A stretch of 64,000 nt of DNA from Anodontia alba (GCA_964016985.1 OZ024823.1:126794924-126858923); one strand, 5' to 3'. Counted from the stretch's first letter, positions 33,960 through 46,359 are shown. Program-made: numbers and translations. Notes: a model not told the origin generated them from the sequence alone.

Positions 33960-35109
33960 AGATTAAAGGAGTGCTTAGGTACATATTTTCTTATTTCCCC
34001 TAGTAAACATATGTTGTGGGTACTAACTAGGACTTCTAGAAACATCTTGGTAGCATGCTTTCATTGAGCTCCCAGAACTTATCTTTTGAAAGAATTGAGA
34101 AGGTGTGGTACATAAAAGAACTACAACTCTAGGTCCCACAGTTATTTAGTCATCTGCCCTGACAGTATTTAGTAAAGAAACCTTGTGCATTTGATAACTC
34201 CAACACCCTTTCAGATATATTGATTGAACTCAATAGGATTGTACATGAGATTGAGAAGATTTGTTGCATAAACTACAACTCCGGGTGCTGTGGTTTAGAA
34301 TTATCTCCCTTAATAAAAACTTTGTGATCTTGGTAATTCCAACATCTTTTCAGATACATTGATGATACTTGGTAGGAATGTACATAAGGTTGAGAAAGAA
34401 TGTCACACAAAAGAATCACAACTCTAGATGCCACAGTTTTTAGTTATCTCCCCTGACAGTATTTGGTAATGGAAACCTTATGATTGCCATAACTTCAACA
34501 CCATTTCAGATATATCGATGATATTAAGGAGAATTGTACAAGACATTGAGAAGACGCATCTTGTACAAGATCTACATCTCTAGGTACTGCAATTTTTTAA
34601 GGTATCTCCCCTGTCAGTATTTGGTAATAGAGACCTTGTAAGTCCAACACCCGTTGAAATATATTGATAGTACTTGATAGGAATGAACAGGAGGTAAGAA
34701 GGTTAGTCGTATACAAAAACTGTAACTTAGAATACTGCAGTTTTTGAGTTCATCCCCTGATAGTATTTGTCAGTGGAAACCATGTGATTGTCATAACTTA
34801 AGCACCATGGAAGATACATTGATGATACTTGGTAGAATTGTACACGAGGTTAAAAAGGTGTGTTGCATGTAAGGGCCACAACTCTGGATGCTGTGTTGTT
34901 GTTTTTTTGTTATCTCCCCTGACAGTATTTAGTAATAGAAACTTGTTTGCTGCATAGTTTCGTCAGTTAAAATTGGATCTTCCTTAAACTTGCAGAAGTG
35001 GAGGACATGGATATTTTGGAGTTATATCCTTCAGATTAATGAATATTGTAGACATTGAGTGACCTTTTAGGCACAGGTGAGTGTTAATGACCACCATGGT
35101 CCTCTAGTT
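33960..35109 (+). repeat. Tandem array, ~150-bp unit, ending in CCTCTAG
   Basis: Seven or so units with 'caacaccatttcagatatat', 'tgatacttggtaggaat', 'acaactctaggtactg' and 'ttatctcccctgacagtatt'. Related to the 960-2700 array. The end 'accaccatggtcctctagtt' has a palindrome before CTAG, a Helitron-like 3' end. Confidence 0.8.
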
Positions 35110-36105
35110 TATATATGAAGAGTGCAGAGAGCTGAGACAAACAAAAATCACAGTTGATTTTGGATTTTGTGTAACCGCATTTTAACCACAAATATTTTTC
35201 ATAGATTAAAGCAGACGCATCCTCTTATTTCACTTTTGGCTGTATATACGCTAAAAAGAAAGACATGTGACTAGCGAGTCCAATGGTAAAAACCTTACTG
35301 AAATATTTCAAATACTTATTACATCATTGGTTCTTGTGAAAAATTAAAAAAAAATGCTTAAAAAACTTTAATTTGAAAATATTCCAAATACATGCACTTA
35401 CAAAAGTGGTTCTAATATGAAATTTTTTAAAAAATGTTTTAAAAAAAATTTATTAGAAAATATTCAAAGAATGTATACAGAGAGAAAAGGTCTCTTCCCT
35501 ATTTATATGTTAGTGTGCAGTGCTGATACATTTTCATATTTAGTTTGATACAAGTTAATTTTGAGAAATCAAATTTATGTCAACTAAAATTTAAATTCCA
35601 TTGTCTTAAGTTATTTTAATGAAGTTTTATATGTATTTTGTAATGATCTTTGGAATGTAATTATCAAAAATAAATTTGTTCTTGGTAAATATTTTCCAAC
35701 ATAGTAACCTGTATCTTGCATTTTTCATATTTAAAAAAAATGTTTTTGGAATTTAATTATATTAGTTTTCATAATTAAAAAAAAAATCTAGCTTGAAATT
35801 TTAAGTCTTAATATCAATAGTAATAGAATACTTCCTTTTTCTTTAATCAAAATTAGCAGTCTGGAATAAAATGATAAGGATTTAAAATCTAAAAGAATCA
35901 ATGACATCATAGGATAGTTTGTTGTGGGATAGCTTTTTTACAAAGTATAAATAGCAATACCAGTTACTAAGACTTTGAATGCATGTAACCTTTGAACATT
36001 TAGGAATTTCCAAATGGGGTTTTCAACATAATTTTCATTTTACCAATACTTTACTGTAATTTGAAATATTCTGAAATTAGGGAATGCATCTGAACATCTT
36101 TAAGC
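35110..36105. other. No gene recognised; AT-rich
   Basis: Strongly AT-rich with many A- and T-runs; no ORF of interest. Confidence 0.5.
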
Positions 36106-36107
36106 TC

Positions 36108-37760
36108 ACTACTGTTTTTATTATACCTGTTTTTAAACAGGGCGTATTAGGTTATGGGGTCTGAAGCCATAACTTTTTTGTTTCCAGCAAACTCCTCCTA
36201 CAGTTTACATCCCATCAGCTGAATCTTGGTTTATAAATAGACCATGATGTGGAGCAGCACATAATGTTTCGGGGTTACAGTCCACCAAATACTAACAGGG
36301 TTATGCCCCTTTGAAAATTCCTGTAAGCATTTTGTTTCCAGCTAACTCCTCCTACAGTTTACATCCAATCAAGCTGGAACTTGATTTATACTTAGACCTT
36401 GATGTGGAACAGTGCATATTATTTCAAGGTTACAGTCCACCTAATATCAGTAAACGTGTCGTTTCTGACTAAATCCTCCTACAGTTTACATCGGATCAAG
36501 CTGAAATTTTATTTATAGTTAGACCATGATGTGGAACAGTGCATATTTGTTCGAGGTTACAGTCCATCAAATATTAGCAGAATAATGACCCTTTGAAAAT
36601 TTCGGTATTTTTTTTTTTTTTTTTTTTTGCTAGCCTTTCCTACAGTTTACATCCGATCAAGCTGAAGTTTGATTTATAGGTAGACCATGATGTGATGCAG
36701 CGCATGTTGTTTTGAGGCCACACTCAACCAAATATTAACAGAGTTATGTCCCTTGGAATATTTCGGTAAACGTTTTGTTTCTGGCCAACTCCTCCTACAG
36801 TTTACATCGGATCAAGTTGAAACTTTATAGTTAGACCATGATATCGAGCAGCTCATATTTATTCGAGGCTACAGTCCACAAATATCAGCAGAGTTATGTT
36901 CCTTTGAAATTTTCAGTAAATTTTTCACTTCCCCCGCTAACTCCTCCGACAGTTTACATTTGATCGCGCTTAAACTTGATTTATAGTAAGAACATGATGT
37001 GGAGCAGCGCAAATTATTTCAAGGTTACAGTCCACCAAATATTGGCAGTTATGCCCCTATGAAAATTTCTGTAAATTTTTTGTTTCCGGTTTATTCCTAC
37101 TACAGTTTACGTTGGATCAAGCTGTAACTTGATTTATAGTTACACCATGAAGTGGAGCAGGGCATATTATTTTGAGGTTACAGTCCACCATATATTAGCA
37201 GAGCTATGCCCCTTTGAAAATTCTGTAATCTTTTCGTTTCTGGCTAACTCCTATAGTTTACACCTGATCAAACTGAAACTTTGTAAATACTTACACTGAG
37301 CTTAAACTCGATTTATAATAAGAACATAATGTGGAGCAGCACATATTATTTTGAGGTTACAGAACATCAAATATTACCAGAATTATGCCCCATTAAAAAT
37401 TTCCATAAACTTTGCGTTTCTGGCTAACTCCTTCTACAGTTTACATCCAATCATGCTGAAAAGCGATTTATTGTTAGACTGTGGTGTGGAGCAGCGCATA
37501 TTATTAGGAGGTTACAGTACACCAAATATTAACAGAGTTATGCCCCTTTAAAATTCTGTTAATCTTTTGTTCCCGGCTAACTCTTCATATATATAGTTTA
37601 CATCCAATCAAGCTGAAACTTGATTTGTAGTTTGATCATAATGTGGAGCAGCACATATTATTTCAAAATTACAGTCCAACAAATAGTAGCAGCATTATGT
37701 CCCTTTGAAATTTTTGGTAATTTTTTGGTTTCCAGCTAACTCCACTTACAATTAACACAG
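36108..37760 (+). repeat. Tandem array, ~150-165-bp unit, about 10 copies
   Basis: Begins with a hairpin 'acctgtttttaaacagg' (36125). Units share 'ctcctacagtttacatc', 'atcaagctgaaacttgattt', 'accatgatgtggagcagc', 'ggttacagtccaccaaatat' and 'agagttatgcccctttgaaa'. Poly-T at 36606-36628. Architecture like the other tandem-core elements. Confidence 0.85.
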
Positions 37761-38500
37761 GTCTGGAGCACAGAACTGCACAGTAGTCCGTATATGTGCT
37801 ACATCTTATTACTTGCCAAGGGCTTATGATGCCTCCGAAAATAGAATGGACATAGTGACTCCTCAAATGGATGGAATAACAGACAGTAAATGGTATAAGG
37901 CTAGAACTATGTACATTTAAGCACTCTAGATGATTATCCAGATTATCTTTTTAATTATAATTTCTACACAAAACATATGTTGTTGGTACTTATTTGAAGG
38001 TTATTGATAGGATAGTTGTAATGAATACCCACAACTTACAATCCTTTCAGTCCTTTAAGAAATAAGAAACATGTACATGTAAGTATTTCATACTTGAAAA
38101 TAAAAACAAAAAAAAAAATAAATAAATAAAAAAATAACAATGTGTTATCTGATTATAAATATTGTTACTGTACACAGTACAGGGAAATTAAATAAAAATG
38201 TGGTTAAAAGGGGTTCAGAACCACAGTGATGTGGATCAAATATTTATGATATTGAAACTAGTTACTCTGAATTGTGCAGAATGCACAAGTGGTGTAGCGA
38301 AAATGGCATTGCTATAGTTACATAATAAGAAATATTGAGCAAAATGAAAGTACAGATGATACGTATTCTAGAGGCTTATAAAAATTAAGGAAACCGCCAC
38401 CATCAGCACTCTCAGTGCTTTGATTCTAGTAGGGTTGAAGTGTGTATTAATCTTTGAAACGCTAATCACAACTGCAGCAGCAGACATTTTGCTTTTTATG
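37760..38500. other. No gene recognised
   Basis: AT-rich, A-run 38100-38140. No motif. Confidence 0.4.
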
Positions 38501-38529
38501 TTATTTTTATTTTTCAAACAAAATAAGGC

Positions 38530-38605
38530 TTGACATTTCATGTGAATCGTCTGTCTAGCAGACGATTTACATGAAATGTCAAGTCCTATTTTCTCTGAAA
38601 AATAA
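38530..38605. repeat. Hairpin of a MITE family related to 59402-59747
   Basis: 'cttgacatttcatgtgaatc' and 'gatttacatgaaatgtcaag' pair almost perfectly around 'gtctgtctagcagac'. The same 'gacatttcatg' core occurs near 54525 and 59470. Confidence 0.65.
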
Positions 38606-38899
38606 TAAAACAAATGTCATGTCGTCTCTAACAATACAATTTTGTTTAGTGCTAGAGTTGATTAATATTACAAGTGGGGTCAAACTTCAGGTCACACGTT
38701 ATGTTACAATGTATACGGCTCCACAATCGGAAGACAATGTAAGACAAAGGCTCAGGAACAATACGAGCCGCAATGTCCGAAAACGTACCTCTGGACATGT
38801 GCGCTTAGCGAAGAATCAGATCAGCGTGTGCTTTCGCGCAGTCTAATCAGAATCTTCCATAGGCGCATTTTTGATACTTAAGAAGGGGGTGGTCGGGTG

Positions 38900-39178
38900 G
38901 TGCGAAGGTGCTGTGTATCTTACATCACTGGGGCGTCCAACTGATGTTGGCTTACATTTGGGCAAGGCCTGCTATCCTTGTAGTGGGTAAGGGTAGAGGG
39001 GGAATGTTTTTATTTCTTCTGTTTCTTCACTTTCATTCCTGTTCCTCTTTCTTCCCTGTCCCTCTCTTTCATCTCCTCTACTCTCTCTTCTATCTCTTTT
39101 CTCCCTTTCTCTGGGAGACGACACAAAATGACCCTGAAGGGTTGACGTGTCGTTAAACCCCAACACAATCAATCAATG
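38900..39178 (+). mobile_element. SINE-like dispersed repeat, plus strand
   Basis: Counterpart of 21165-21420. The tail 'tgacgtgtcgttaaacccca' and 'acacaatcaatcaatg' is a typical SINE tail; the centre is pyrimidine-rich. Confidence 0.65.
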
Positions 39179-39179
39179 A

Positions 39180-39985
39180 TACTTAAGAATACAACGATTC
39201 GTCATATGGACAACGAAGACTGATCAGACTGCGCGGATGCCATGCTAATTTGAGTCTTCGTTGGGCGCACATATCCGAAGGTACACTTTATCACGTGACG
39301 GCTCATATACTGACAACGAAAAGCCAGACTACATGTAGCCTCTGATAGACTGGCTCCGGTCACCAGTGACTATTTTTGCTTAGGGAAAACTAGTCAATGG
39401 AGACTGGAGCTAGTCTATCGCTCTGATTAAGTTATTCGTTTCTAATTGACATGATCAATGTATTGACGAACACAGAAGATCCTGGTCAGACGCAGTTGAT
39501 GCGCAGCCTTATCTTTGCCTTATGACATATAAGGCGTTGCCAGTCATTTAATATGTAGGAAAATTTAGCTCAGAATGAAAAGTATACAATATTTTAAGCT
39601 TCTGCACAAAATGTCTCCTAAGGGAGCGACAATTTGACTGTTTATTGGGACGGGGCGGGGGCGACAGGAAGATTAAAAAAAACAAAACAAAAAAAAAACA
39701 GGACATAATTTTGCCCCAAAATAGCCAAGACCAGGGTAAATGCAGTTGATGCTTTGCAAAACGTGAATTAAAAAACAGCCTTGTGCCGTGAAAGAAAACT
39801 AGTTCCAGGCCCAGATTCAGCTTCCCGCGTTCCCGCTCCCCACTCGCAAAAAAAAAAAAAAAAAAAAAATCAGATGGCCGGCCCTTACAGAGGCAAGTGG
39901 TTGCTTCCACTCTTACATCCTATCTTTCACTGAAACATATTTTGTCCTTAAGGGAAAAGGATAGACTTTCAGGAGAGCTAACTCT
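39180..39985. other. No gene; dispersed repeat scraps and an A-run
   Basis: 39205-39295 resembles the 'gatcagactgcgcggatgcc' repeat group. A-run at 39849-39869. The minus-strand ORF at 39548-39910 has a poly-Phe stretch and no domain. Confidence 0.45.
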
Positions 39986-40330
39986 TTCAAAAATGTTTCC
40001 CTTCCTTCTAAAAAAGGGACCTATGCTAAAAGGAAAGGCTTTTCTTCCCATAAAACCAATTTCCTTCCTTTTAGAGTTGACCCTTTTCAGAAGGGACCTG
40101 ATAAGTAGGAAAGCAAACAGGAAATCCCAAAAGTTATCTCCTTGGCGGAAATGACGAAATCTCCATCGAGTGTATCTAGCCCCCTTAATACGTCTCGTCT
40201 ATCGATTTATGAAAATATTGTAAGGATCATTTATCTTATCAACCAGATGTCTCTTAAACCTTTACCATTCTCTGGGCAAATTCAGTAGATGGCAAACCGT
40301 GATTTATTATTTTTATTATTATTATTTTTT
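39985..40330 (+). repeat. Dispersed repeat C, copy 2
   Basis: Matches 23110-23440 block by block ('gtttcccttccttctaaaaa', 'ccttttcagaagggacctg', 'tccttggcggaa', 'tttaccattctctgggcaaa'). Confidence 0.75.
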
Positions 40331-40490
40331 TTTTTTTCTACTTTTTTTTCACCGTAAGACGGGATTTGAAACTGCATGCGAATTGTCTACTATTGGTGAA
40401 GACTATTTGCAGTAAATTTATTAGTCTGTTTCCTGGGAATGATAAGACATTTTTTTAAATATTTCGTCTGCTGAGAGGTTTACCCAACAT
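40256..40490. mobile_element. MITE related to 59402-59747
   Basis: Ends 'aacctttaccattctctggg' and 'cgtctgctgagaggttt' are inverted relatives. The interior has 'gggatttgaaactgcatgcg' like the other copies. Confidence 0.5.
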
Positions 40491-40499
40491 ACTACGCAT

Positions 40500-40930
40500 A
40501 AAGCTTTTCTGTCGGGGTGTGGTTTTGGATATCACTGCTATATATATTACACTCCTCGCACTCCTTTTTTCATCTGTATGAGGAAACATATTAACATAGT
40601 AACCATATATGTATGTCAAGTCATGTAACAACAGGAATCTTGTATTAAGTTTGTGGGTGAAAAAGTAGGGTCTGAGAGAGAATAAGGAGTAAGACTTTGA
40701 AGCTTAATACAAAATTTAGTTAAGTAATTTAGTTAAGTTTTATATTTGTGAGTACTTCATCCTAAATTATCGTAATTTAGTAAAATAATACAGTCATAAG
40801 AAACTTGAAGTGTAAAAATATAATTTGGAATATCGATGAAATAAAGTGAAGACTATACAATTAAAACTTCACTTTATTTATTTAGGAATGCCTTTAGCTC
40901 TTTTCAACCCTACAAAACAGTCACCTATGC
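40500..40930. other. No gene recognised
   Basis: AT-rich; short inverted stretches around 'tttaattgtatagtcttcac'. Confidence 0.4.
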
Positions 40931-40994
40931 AAACAGTGTAGATCCAGATGAGACGGCTCGTCACGAGCCTTCTCATCAGGATCTACACTGTTTG
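40930..40994. repeat. ~60-bp palindrome, copy 1
   Basis: 'caaacagtgtagatccagat' pairs with 'atcaggatctacactgtttg' with 'ggctcgtcacgagcc' at the centre. Member of the six-copy palindrome family. Confidence 0.85.
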
Positions 40995-41427
40995 TCATTT
41001 TGTTCTTCATTTTTGACTGACATGCCAATTTTGCAACAACGGACATGTCCAAATCCAAAGAAGGCAGAGTTTACATCAGAAACTCAGAAGTGAAAAGGTT
41101 AATCTCTCGCTAATTCTGCAGAAACGTAGTTACCGGTGCGGCCGGGACGGCTTTGGCCGTACCAATAATTTGCCAATTAACAAATTAGAACTGGCAAGTG
41201 GCATATACTTGGAACTGGACAAAAATAAATAAATCATCCGAGGTGCTGAAAAAGTCCAGTATATTTTTTCTCCGCTGTATTTCTGGGATTTGTACTCTTA
41301 GAATATACGACATCAGTAATATGACACTAATGTGTAAGCAGCAGCCTTTTTGATGCACAGCAGAGGTAACTCCTATAAACACTTATCACGCTATGGTCAG
41401 TTTCAGCAGACGACAAATTGGTGATAT

Positions 41428-43062
41428 TTTAGCTCGCTTAAGCACTTAGTGCTTAGTGAGCCATTCTAATAGGCCAGTACTCCGGCATCCGTCGTCTGTC
41501 AAACCTCCTAAACCAATGTGCCAATTTTGACCAAACTTCACAGGAATGATCCTTGTAAGGCGTTAACTAAAAGTTGTTCGAAGAATTGGAATCTAAGCAG
41601 AACTCTGGTTGCCATAGTAACCAAGTTGCAAAATCTTTAAATATCTCCTTGTCCGAAACTATGAGGCCTAGGGCTACAAAATTTGGTGTGTAGTTTCATC
41701 TAGTGTGCTTCTGCCAAGATTGTTCAGGTTATGGTCCTGGGGTCAAAAATGGCCCCTACCTGAGCGTCACGATGTTTATATAGACTTACATAGTGAAAAT
41801 TGTGTTGGAAAGTCGTCTTGTCAGAAACCATAAGGCCTAGGGCTACCAAATTTGGTATGTAGCTACATCTAGTGGACCTCTACTAAGATTGTTCAAATTG
41901 TTGCCCTAGGATCTAAAATGGCTCCTACCCAGGGATCACTAGTTTTATATAGACTGACATAATGAAAATCTGAAACTATTACGTCTAGAGCTTCCAAATT
42001 TGGTATGTAGCTTTATCTAGTGGCCCTCTACCAAGCTTGTTCAGATTATAGCCCTGTGGTCAGAAATAGCCCCTATCCGGGGGTCACTAGTTTTACATAG
42101 ACTTACACAGTGAAAATCTTGAAAAAATCTTTTTGTCGGAAACCATTAGTCCTAAGGCTACCGAACTTGGTTTGTAGCTTTATCTGGTAGACCGTGGGAT
42201 AAAAAATTGTCCCACCCTGAGGGTCAGTATTTTTACATAGACAAATAAGTGGCAAATAAGCTTTTCCTCTAAAACTACTAGAAAGATTTTGAAATAATTT
42301 GGCAGAAATGATTCTTGGATGAAAGTTTATTAAACTGGTTCAAGTTATGCAGATTGATTAAAATCATGGCCGCAACGGGGTGGGGCCTATTTTCGGGTGA
42401 CCCTCTACCAAAATTGTTTAAACTGTCCTGCTCTGCTGAACAAAATGACCGCCAGAGCTAAAGATAGAAAAAAAACCTTTAGACAACTTCTTCTTCTAAA
42501 GGGATAGATGGATTTTTTCACAGGAGTGTTTCTTGGTTGACCCTTTCCCAAACTTGCTCAGCTGAACAAGATGGCGCCAGAGCTAAAACAAGAAAAATCC
42601 TTTGATTAACTTCTCCTAAATGGATGGATGGAATCTGAAATAATTTCACACGCATGTTCCTTGGATGACCCTCTATCAAAATTGCTCCCCCTCCACCATT
42701 CTGTTGTCAAGCACCGACAACCCCCGTTTTTCACATGCCTATTCAACAACAAGTCACCATGCAATCATGCTGCTGTCAAGTACCCACCCTTCCCCTGCCA
42801 CATTCCCTCAGGCCTGTGATACTTTATAAGCCAACATGCCATTATCTGTGCCAAGCACCACCACTTCTTTCCCAAGGTCTGTACAACACAGTTCTTAAAC
42901 CTCCGTTCTGTCACCCGAAACCATTCATTTTTAACAAATTTTAAACATATACAGTCCTATGAAGAGAAGATGATAGTCTTTTAGAATATACTATGTTGCA
43001 TTAAATTGTTGAAATATCTGATGATGGCTGGAGACAATGACACTCAGGCCCTCTTGTTTCTT
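41428..43062 (+). mobile_element. Helitron-like element with ~160-bp tandem core
   Basis: 5' hairpin 'gctcgcttaagcac/gcttagtgagc' at 41432-41462, then units with 'accataaggcctagggctac', 'tttggtatgtagcttcatct', 'aagattgttca' and 'cctgggtca' at 41650, 41825, 41965 and 42140. More diverged units follow to 42680. The 3' end is 'cactcaggccctcttgtttc'. Same start and end style as the element at 31132. Confidence 0.65.
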
Positions 43063-43690
43063 ATTTTTCCAGAAAAAAATAGGAAATGTCACTTCATGAA
43101 GATTGTCCCCTAAGAATCTAAACAGTCAGCTACAGGCACGTTCTGTAAATTTTGAAAGTGACTAAATAAAAATTGAAAATATTGCCTTGTCAGACACAGT
43201 GAAAATTTTGAATCGAAGTCTGTTCGCAAGTGGCTGTCAGACGTTTCAAAGCTTTTGCAACTGTTTTGATAATGCCTGCTACAAATGCAACTAGTGAGCG
43301 ATCCTTAAGCTTTGAATAAAAATGTTTATTAATAGAGAGAAGACATAACTTGTTCATATATATTTTACTGTTACCGCCCTAGCCGAATTGTATTTTAGAC
43401 ACTAATAAAAAGTCAGATTCGCTTTTAAAAGCGTTCACGACTTTAAAAAATCGCTAGAATGCAGGAGCTTCCGAGGGGCTTCGCCCTCCTAGACCCCCAA
43501 CCAGGGCTCTGCCCTGGACCCACTGGGAGCCCCAGACCCCTCGCCTTTGGCCGTACCAATCCGAATAATGTAGCTACGCCCCTGCATTGCACCGCTGACA
43601 AAGCTACTCATCTGATTTTTCGGATGAGGCCTCTGATCTGAAAGATATTTTATTGTCAGTAATGATATCTTTTTTTTTTTTTTTTTTTTG
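43062..43690. other. No gene recognised; T-run at 43671-43690
   Basis: The ORF at 43459-43641 is Pro/Gly-rich without a domain. Confidence 0.4.
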
Positions 43691-43691
43691 G

Positions 43692-44000
43692 TTTTATGAG
43701 AGAGGAATTGGATGCGCCGTCCGACAGGAGACCAGAAGGTCCCCCCCCCCCCCCCCTCCCGAGGTCGGCAACATTCTTTCGTGGAGATTGATCATGAAAT
43801 AATTTTTACTGTCATTCTTTCCCTTCGGCTGATTCAAGAAGGGCAGTTGTCAGTTTCTGGCGAAAGAATGTGCACAATACTGGTTAACCGCTTAGAAGAC
43901 TAAGCCTGCCCAGTAAACGTGTGGATAGGTAAATTGACCGCGCTCGACATGACCCCATTGGGTTGACTGGGCTGTAAAACCTCAACGCAAACAAACTAAA
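43692..44000 (+). mobile_element. tRNA-derived SINE, second copy, B-box lost
   Basis: Matches 12893-13200 from 'gagaccagaaggt' through 'caagaagggcagttgtcagt' to 'ctgtaaaacctcaacgcaaa'. The segment that would hold the B-box is replaced by a run of 16 C (43741-43756), so it should not be transcribable by pol III. Confidence 0.8.
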
Positions 44001-44084
44001 AATATAAATAAAGCAGAGCGACCCATGATGTCACTCGCAGTCTTGAGACTGTGAATGTTTATCAACTGCACTACTAACTACCAT

Positions 44085-44200
44085 ATGGGCCGCATCAAGC
44101 GAAAACATACCCTCGAACATGCGCAAAATGTGCAGATTCAGATAATCCTGTGCACGTGCAAAGTATCATCCTGGCTATTGCTCTCAATTTGATCTATGAT
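44085..44200 (-). repeat. Dispersed repeat D fragment upstream of IFI44-like gene
   Basis: 'gggccgcatcaagcgaaaac', 'cgaacatgcgcaaaatg' and 'gcagattcagataatcctg' match 53300-53400 in the same orientation. Confidence 0.6.
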
Positions 44201-44310
44201 TTGTGACATATATTTTCTTGTATTTTAATAAAACATTCATTGCCATAGGACTGTTTTGTTGATTTATATTTTAAGATTTAAAGAGACAGTGAAAGAGAAG
44301 AAAGCCAGTG

Positions 44311-44836
44311 ATGTCGGGTCAACTGACAGACAAGTTTATGGATTAGCTGAAACAATGGATAGGAACAGGTCCTAAAAAGTTTGACTTACTGTACAGTATT
44401 ACAAGAGATGGCTGCAACAGTACCACGTTTCATCAGAAGTGTGACAACCAGGGCCCTACTGTCACCCTGCTCTACAATCAGCAAGGCAGTATTTATGGCG
44501 GGTACACCAAACTCAGCTGGACCAGTGAAGGAGTATACGGAAATGATTCCACTGCTTTTATGTTTAGGTTGCAGTACAATGGTTCGGAAACTGTTAACAA
44601 GTTTTCTTGTATTAAGCCCCAAACTGCTATATATATGAATACAAATTATGGACCAACGTTTGGTGGTGGTCATGATCTGTCAACATTTATGGGAATCATA
44701 ACTAAAACTGGAAGTTACTATCCGTTAAATGGTTATACGAACATGAACCATACCTATAACAGCCAGGGTATTGGGACGGACCAGATCAACAATGGAACGA
44801 TGAATGTAACAGAACTAGAGGTGTACAGAGTCAGTG
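44311..44836 (+). CDS. IFI44-like gene, exon 1 (TLDc domain), with in-frame TAG at codon 12
   Basis: Encodes most of a TLDc domain of the interferon-induced protein 44-like type: a WIGTGPKKFDLLYSITRDG block, a YNQQGSIYGGYTKLSW block, a GPTFGGGHDL block and a C-terminal MNVTELEVYRVS. That order is typical of animal IFI44/IFI44L and TLDc proteins. The exon ends at a strong donor, G|GTATGT (intron begins 44837), leaving phase 1. The ATG at 44311 is in frame and gives a plausible start (MSGQLTDKFMD), but the next codon, at 44344-44346, is TAG, immediately before LKQWIGTGP. This may be a nonsense mutation, an assembly error, or a sign that coding begins at a TTAG|CTG acceptor here, although no good pyrimidine tract precedes it. 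The family is linked to innate immunity in vertebrates and is often expanded in bivalves; the role of this copy is unknown. Family assignment is confident; functionality is not. Confidence 0.85.
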
Positions 44837-45006
44837 GTATGTAGCAAAAAATAAGTTTCAGAATGGTTATATACTCATGTTCCATTGTGTTAAGCATGCA
44901 GCTATAGGTCGACCAAATTTGAGATGTGGCTTTCATGTTTTAGTTATATTATTTGTAAGAATACATTTATTGCATATCAGTAGTATAGGCTGGCATATAC
45001 TACTCA

Positions 45007-45191
45007 TACCGTATTAATCCTGAGTATTGGGGCAGAAAAGCCTGAGCAAACGTGTAGACCCAGATCAGACGCCGCAGAACGCGGCGTCTGATCAGGGTCT
45101 ACACTGTTTGCCACTCACCCGGCAGTTTGACACATGAACAGGCAGGAAAATGTACATACAACCTGTCCCAATATTTAGAGCAAATACGGTA
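45007..45191. mobile_element. MITE 'P' with central palindrome, in IFI44-like intron 1
   Basis: Terminal repeats 'taccgtattaatcctgagta' and 'caaatacggta' (inverted, with 'tattggg'/'cccaata'). The centre is palindrome copy 2 at 45046-45110. Related elements at 49019-49378 and 49875-50184. Confidence 0.8.
45046..45110. repeat. ~60-bp palindrome, copy 2
   Basis: 'gtgtagacccagatcagacg' against 'cgtctgatcagggtctacac', centre 'ccgcagaacgcgg'. Confidence 0.9.
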
Positions 45192-45269
45192 CATAGGTAT
45201 TACTTGTAGAGGCGAACGAATAAATGTCTCACGTGGAATGCACGACTTTCTGAATGCCTGACCTAAATT

Positions 45270-45775
45270 GTGTAGTAGGCATATCCTTATGAATATCAAA
45301 TCTAAAAGGTCAAATATAAAAGTCAGTTTGGGCAAAGTCCAAACATAGCATTGACCGGGGCGCCAGAAACTGTACTATTAAACAATATGAGCGAACAGCG
45401 AAGGCCTTGAAAAGCCTGTGAATCCGCGAAGAGTTAGGGACGTATCCTTATGAGTATTAAATATTTAGGTCTAACCGACAGGTCAGTTTGGTCAAAGTCC
45501 ATAAACACAGCATTGACCGAACACCAGAAAATGTGACTGTATAAGCGAACAGCGAAGGTACTATAAAGCCTATGAATCCGCACAGTATTAGAGGCGTCTC
45601 CTTATGAATATTAAATGCGAAGGTCAAACCTGCAGGTCAGTATGGTCAAAGTTCAATAAACATTACCAAAGTCCTATAAACATAGCACTGACCGGGGCAA
45701 CAGAAAATGTCCTATAAAATAGTATAAGCAAGCAGCGAAGGCTCTGAAAAGCCTGTGAATCCGCTCAGAGTTGGT
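45270..45775. repeat. Tandem repeat, ~155-175-bp unit, three copies, in intron 1
   Basis: 'tccttatgaatat(c/t)aaat', 'ggtcagtttggtcaaagtcc', 'agcattgaccg' and 'gcgaacagcgaagg' recur at ~45285, 45445 and 45597 and in the following parts. Confidence 0.8.
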
Positions 45776-46080
45776 CACAATCATTACAAACAACATTGCA
45801 GTTATGTGAAAGTTTGAAAGCAAATAGAGAGCCGGATCAGATGGGAGTGTGTTAATGAAGCGCATGCGCTCTTCGCACGTTTAGTAAAGGTCATTTTCTC
45901 AGTGAGTTGAAAACGTTTGAATAAAATTTTTGCATCGCATTAGGTATAAAATGTATAGAAAATAGAGGATAGAATACATAGATTTGCCGCAATAAATGGG
46001 CAACAAGTAAGAACACGTTCCTTCAGACATGTGCGCCCAGCAAAGATTCAGATCAGCTTGCTCATTCGCGCAGTCTGATC

Positions 46081-46359
46081 CATTACGAAAACAAGCCTAT
46101 TCAAATATATTGAAAATTTCACCACCAAAATCTGAAAGTTTTCAGATAAAAAACTGATTTTTCTTTCTTATTTCTGCTCAAAACAAAGATTGTGGGTACT
46201 CGTTAGAACCGCCTCAGCGAGGCGGTTCTAACGCGTACCTGCAATCTTTGTTTTTGAACAGAAATAAGAAAACAAATGTATACCCCTGTAAACCCCAAGT
46301 TTACTATATAAAAGTGGGGTTTAAAGGGGTTAAAATGATATAGATATGTTTTCGTAATG
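46081..46359. mobile_element. MITE 'B' copy 2, just upstream of exon 2
   Basis: Clean inverted ends 'cattacgaaaaca' and 'tgttttcgtaatg'; central hairpin 'accgcctcagcgaggcggt' plus 'caaagattg'/'caatctttg'. Closest homologue 20723-20987. Confidence 0.85.

Noticed and set aside
44386..44673. 95-codon minus-strand ORF
   Set aside because: Antisense shadow of the TLDc exon.
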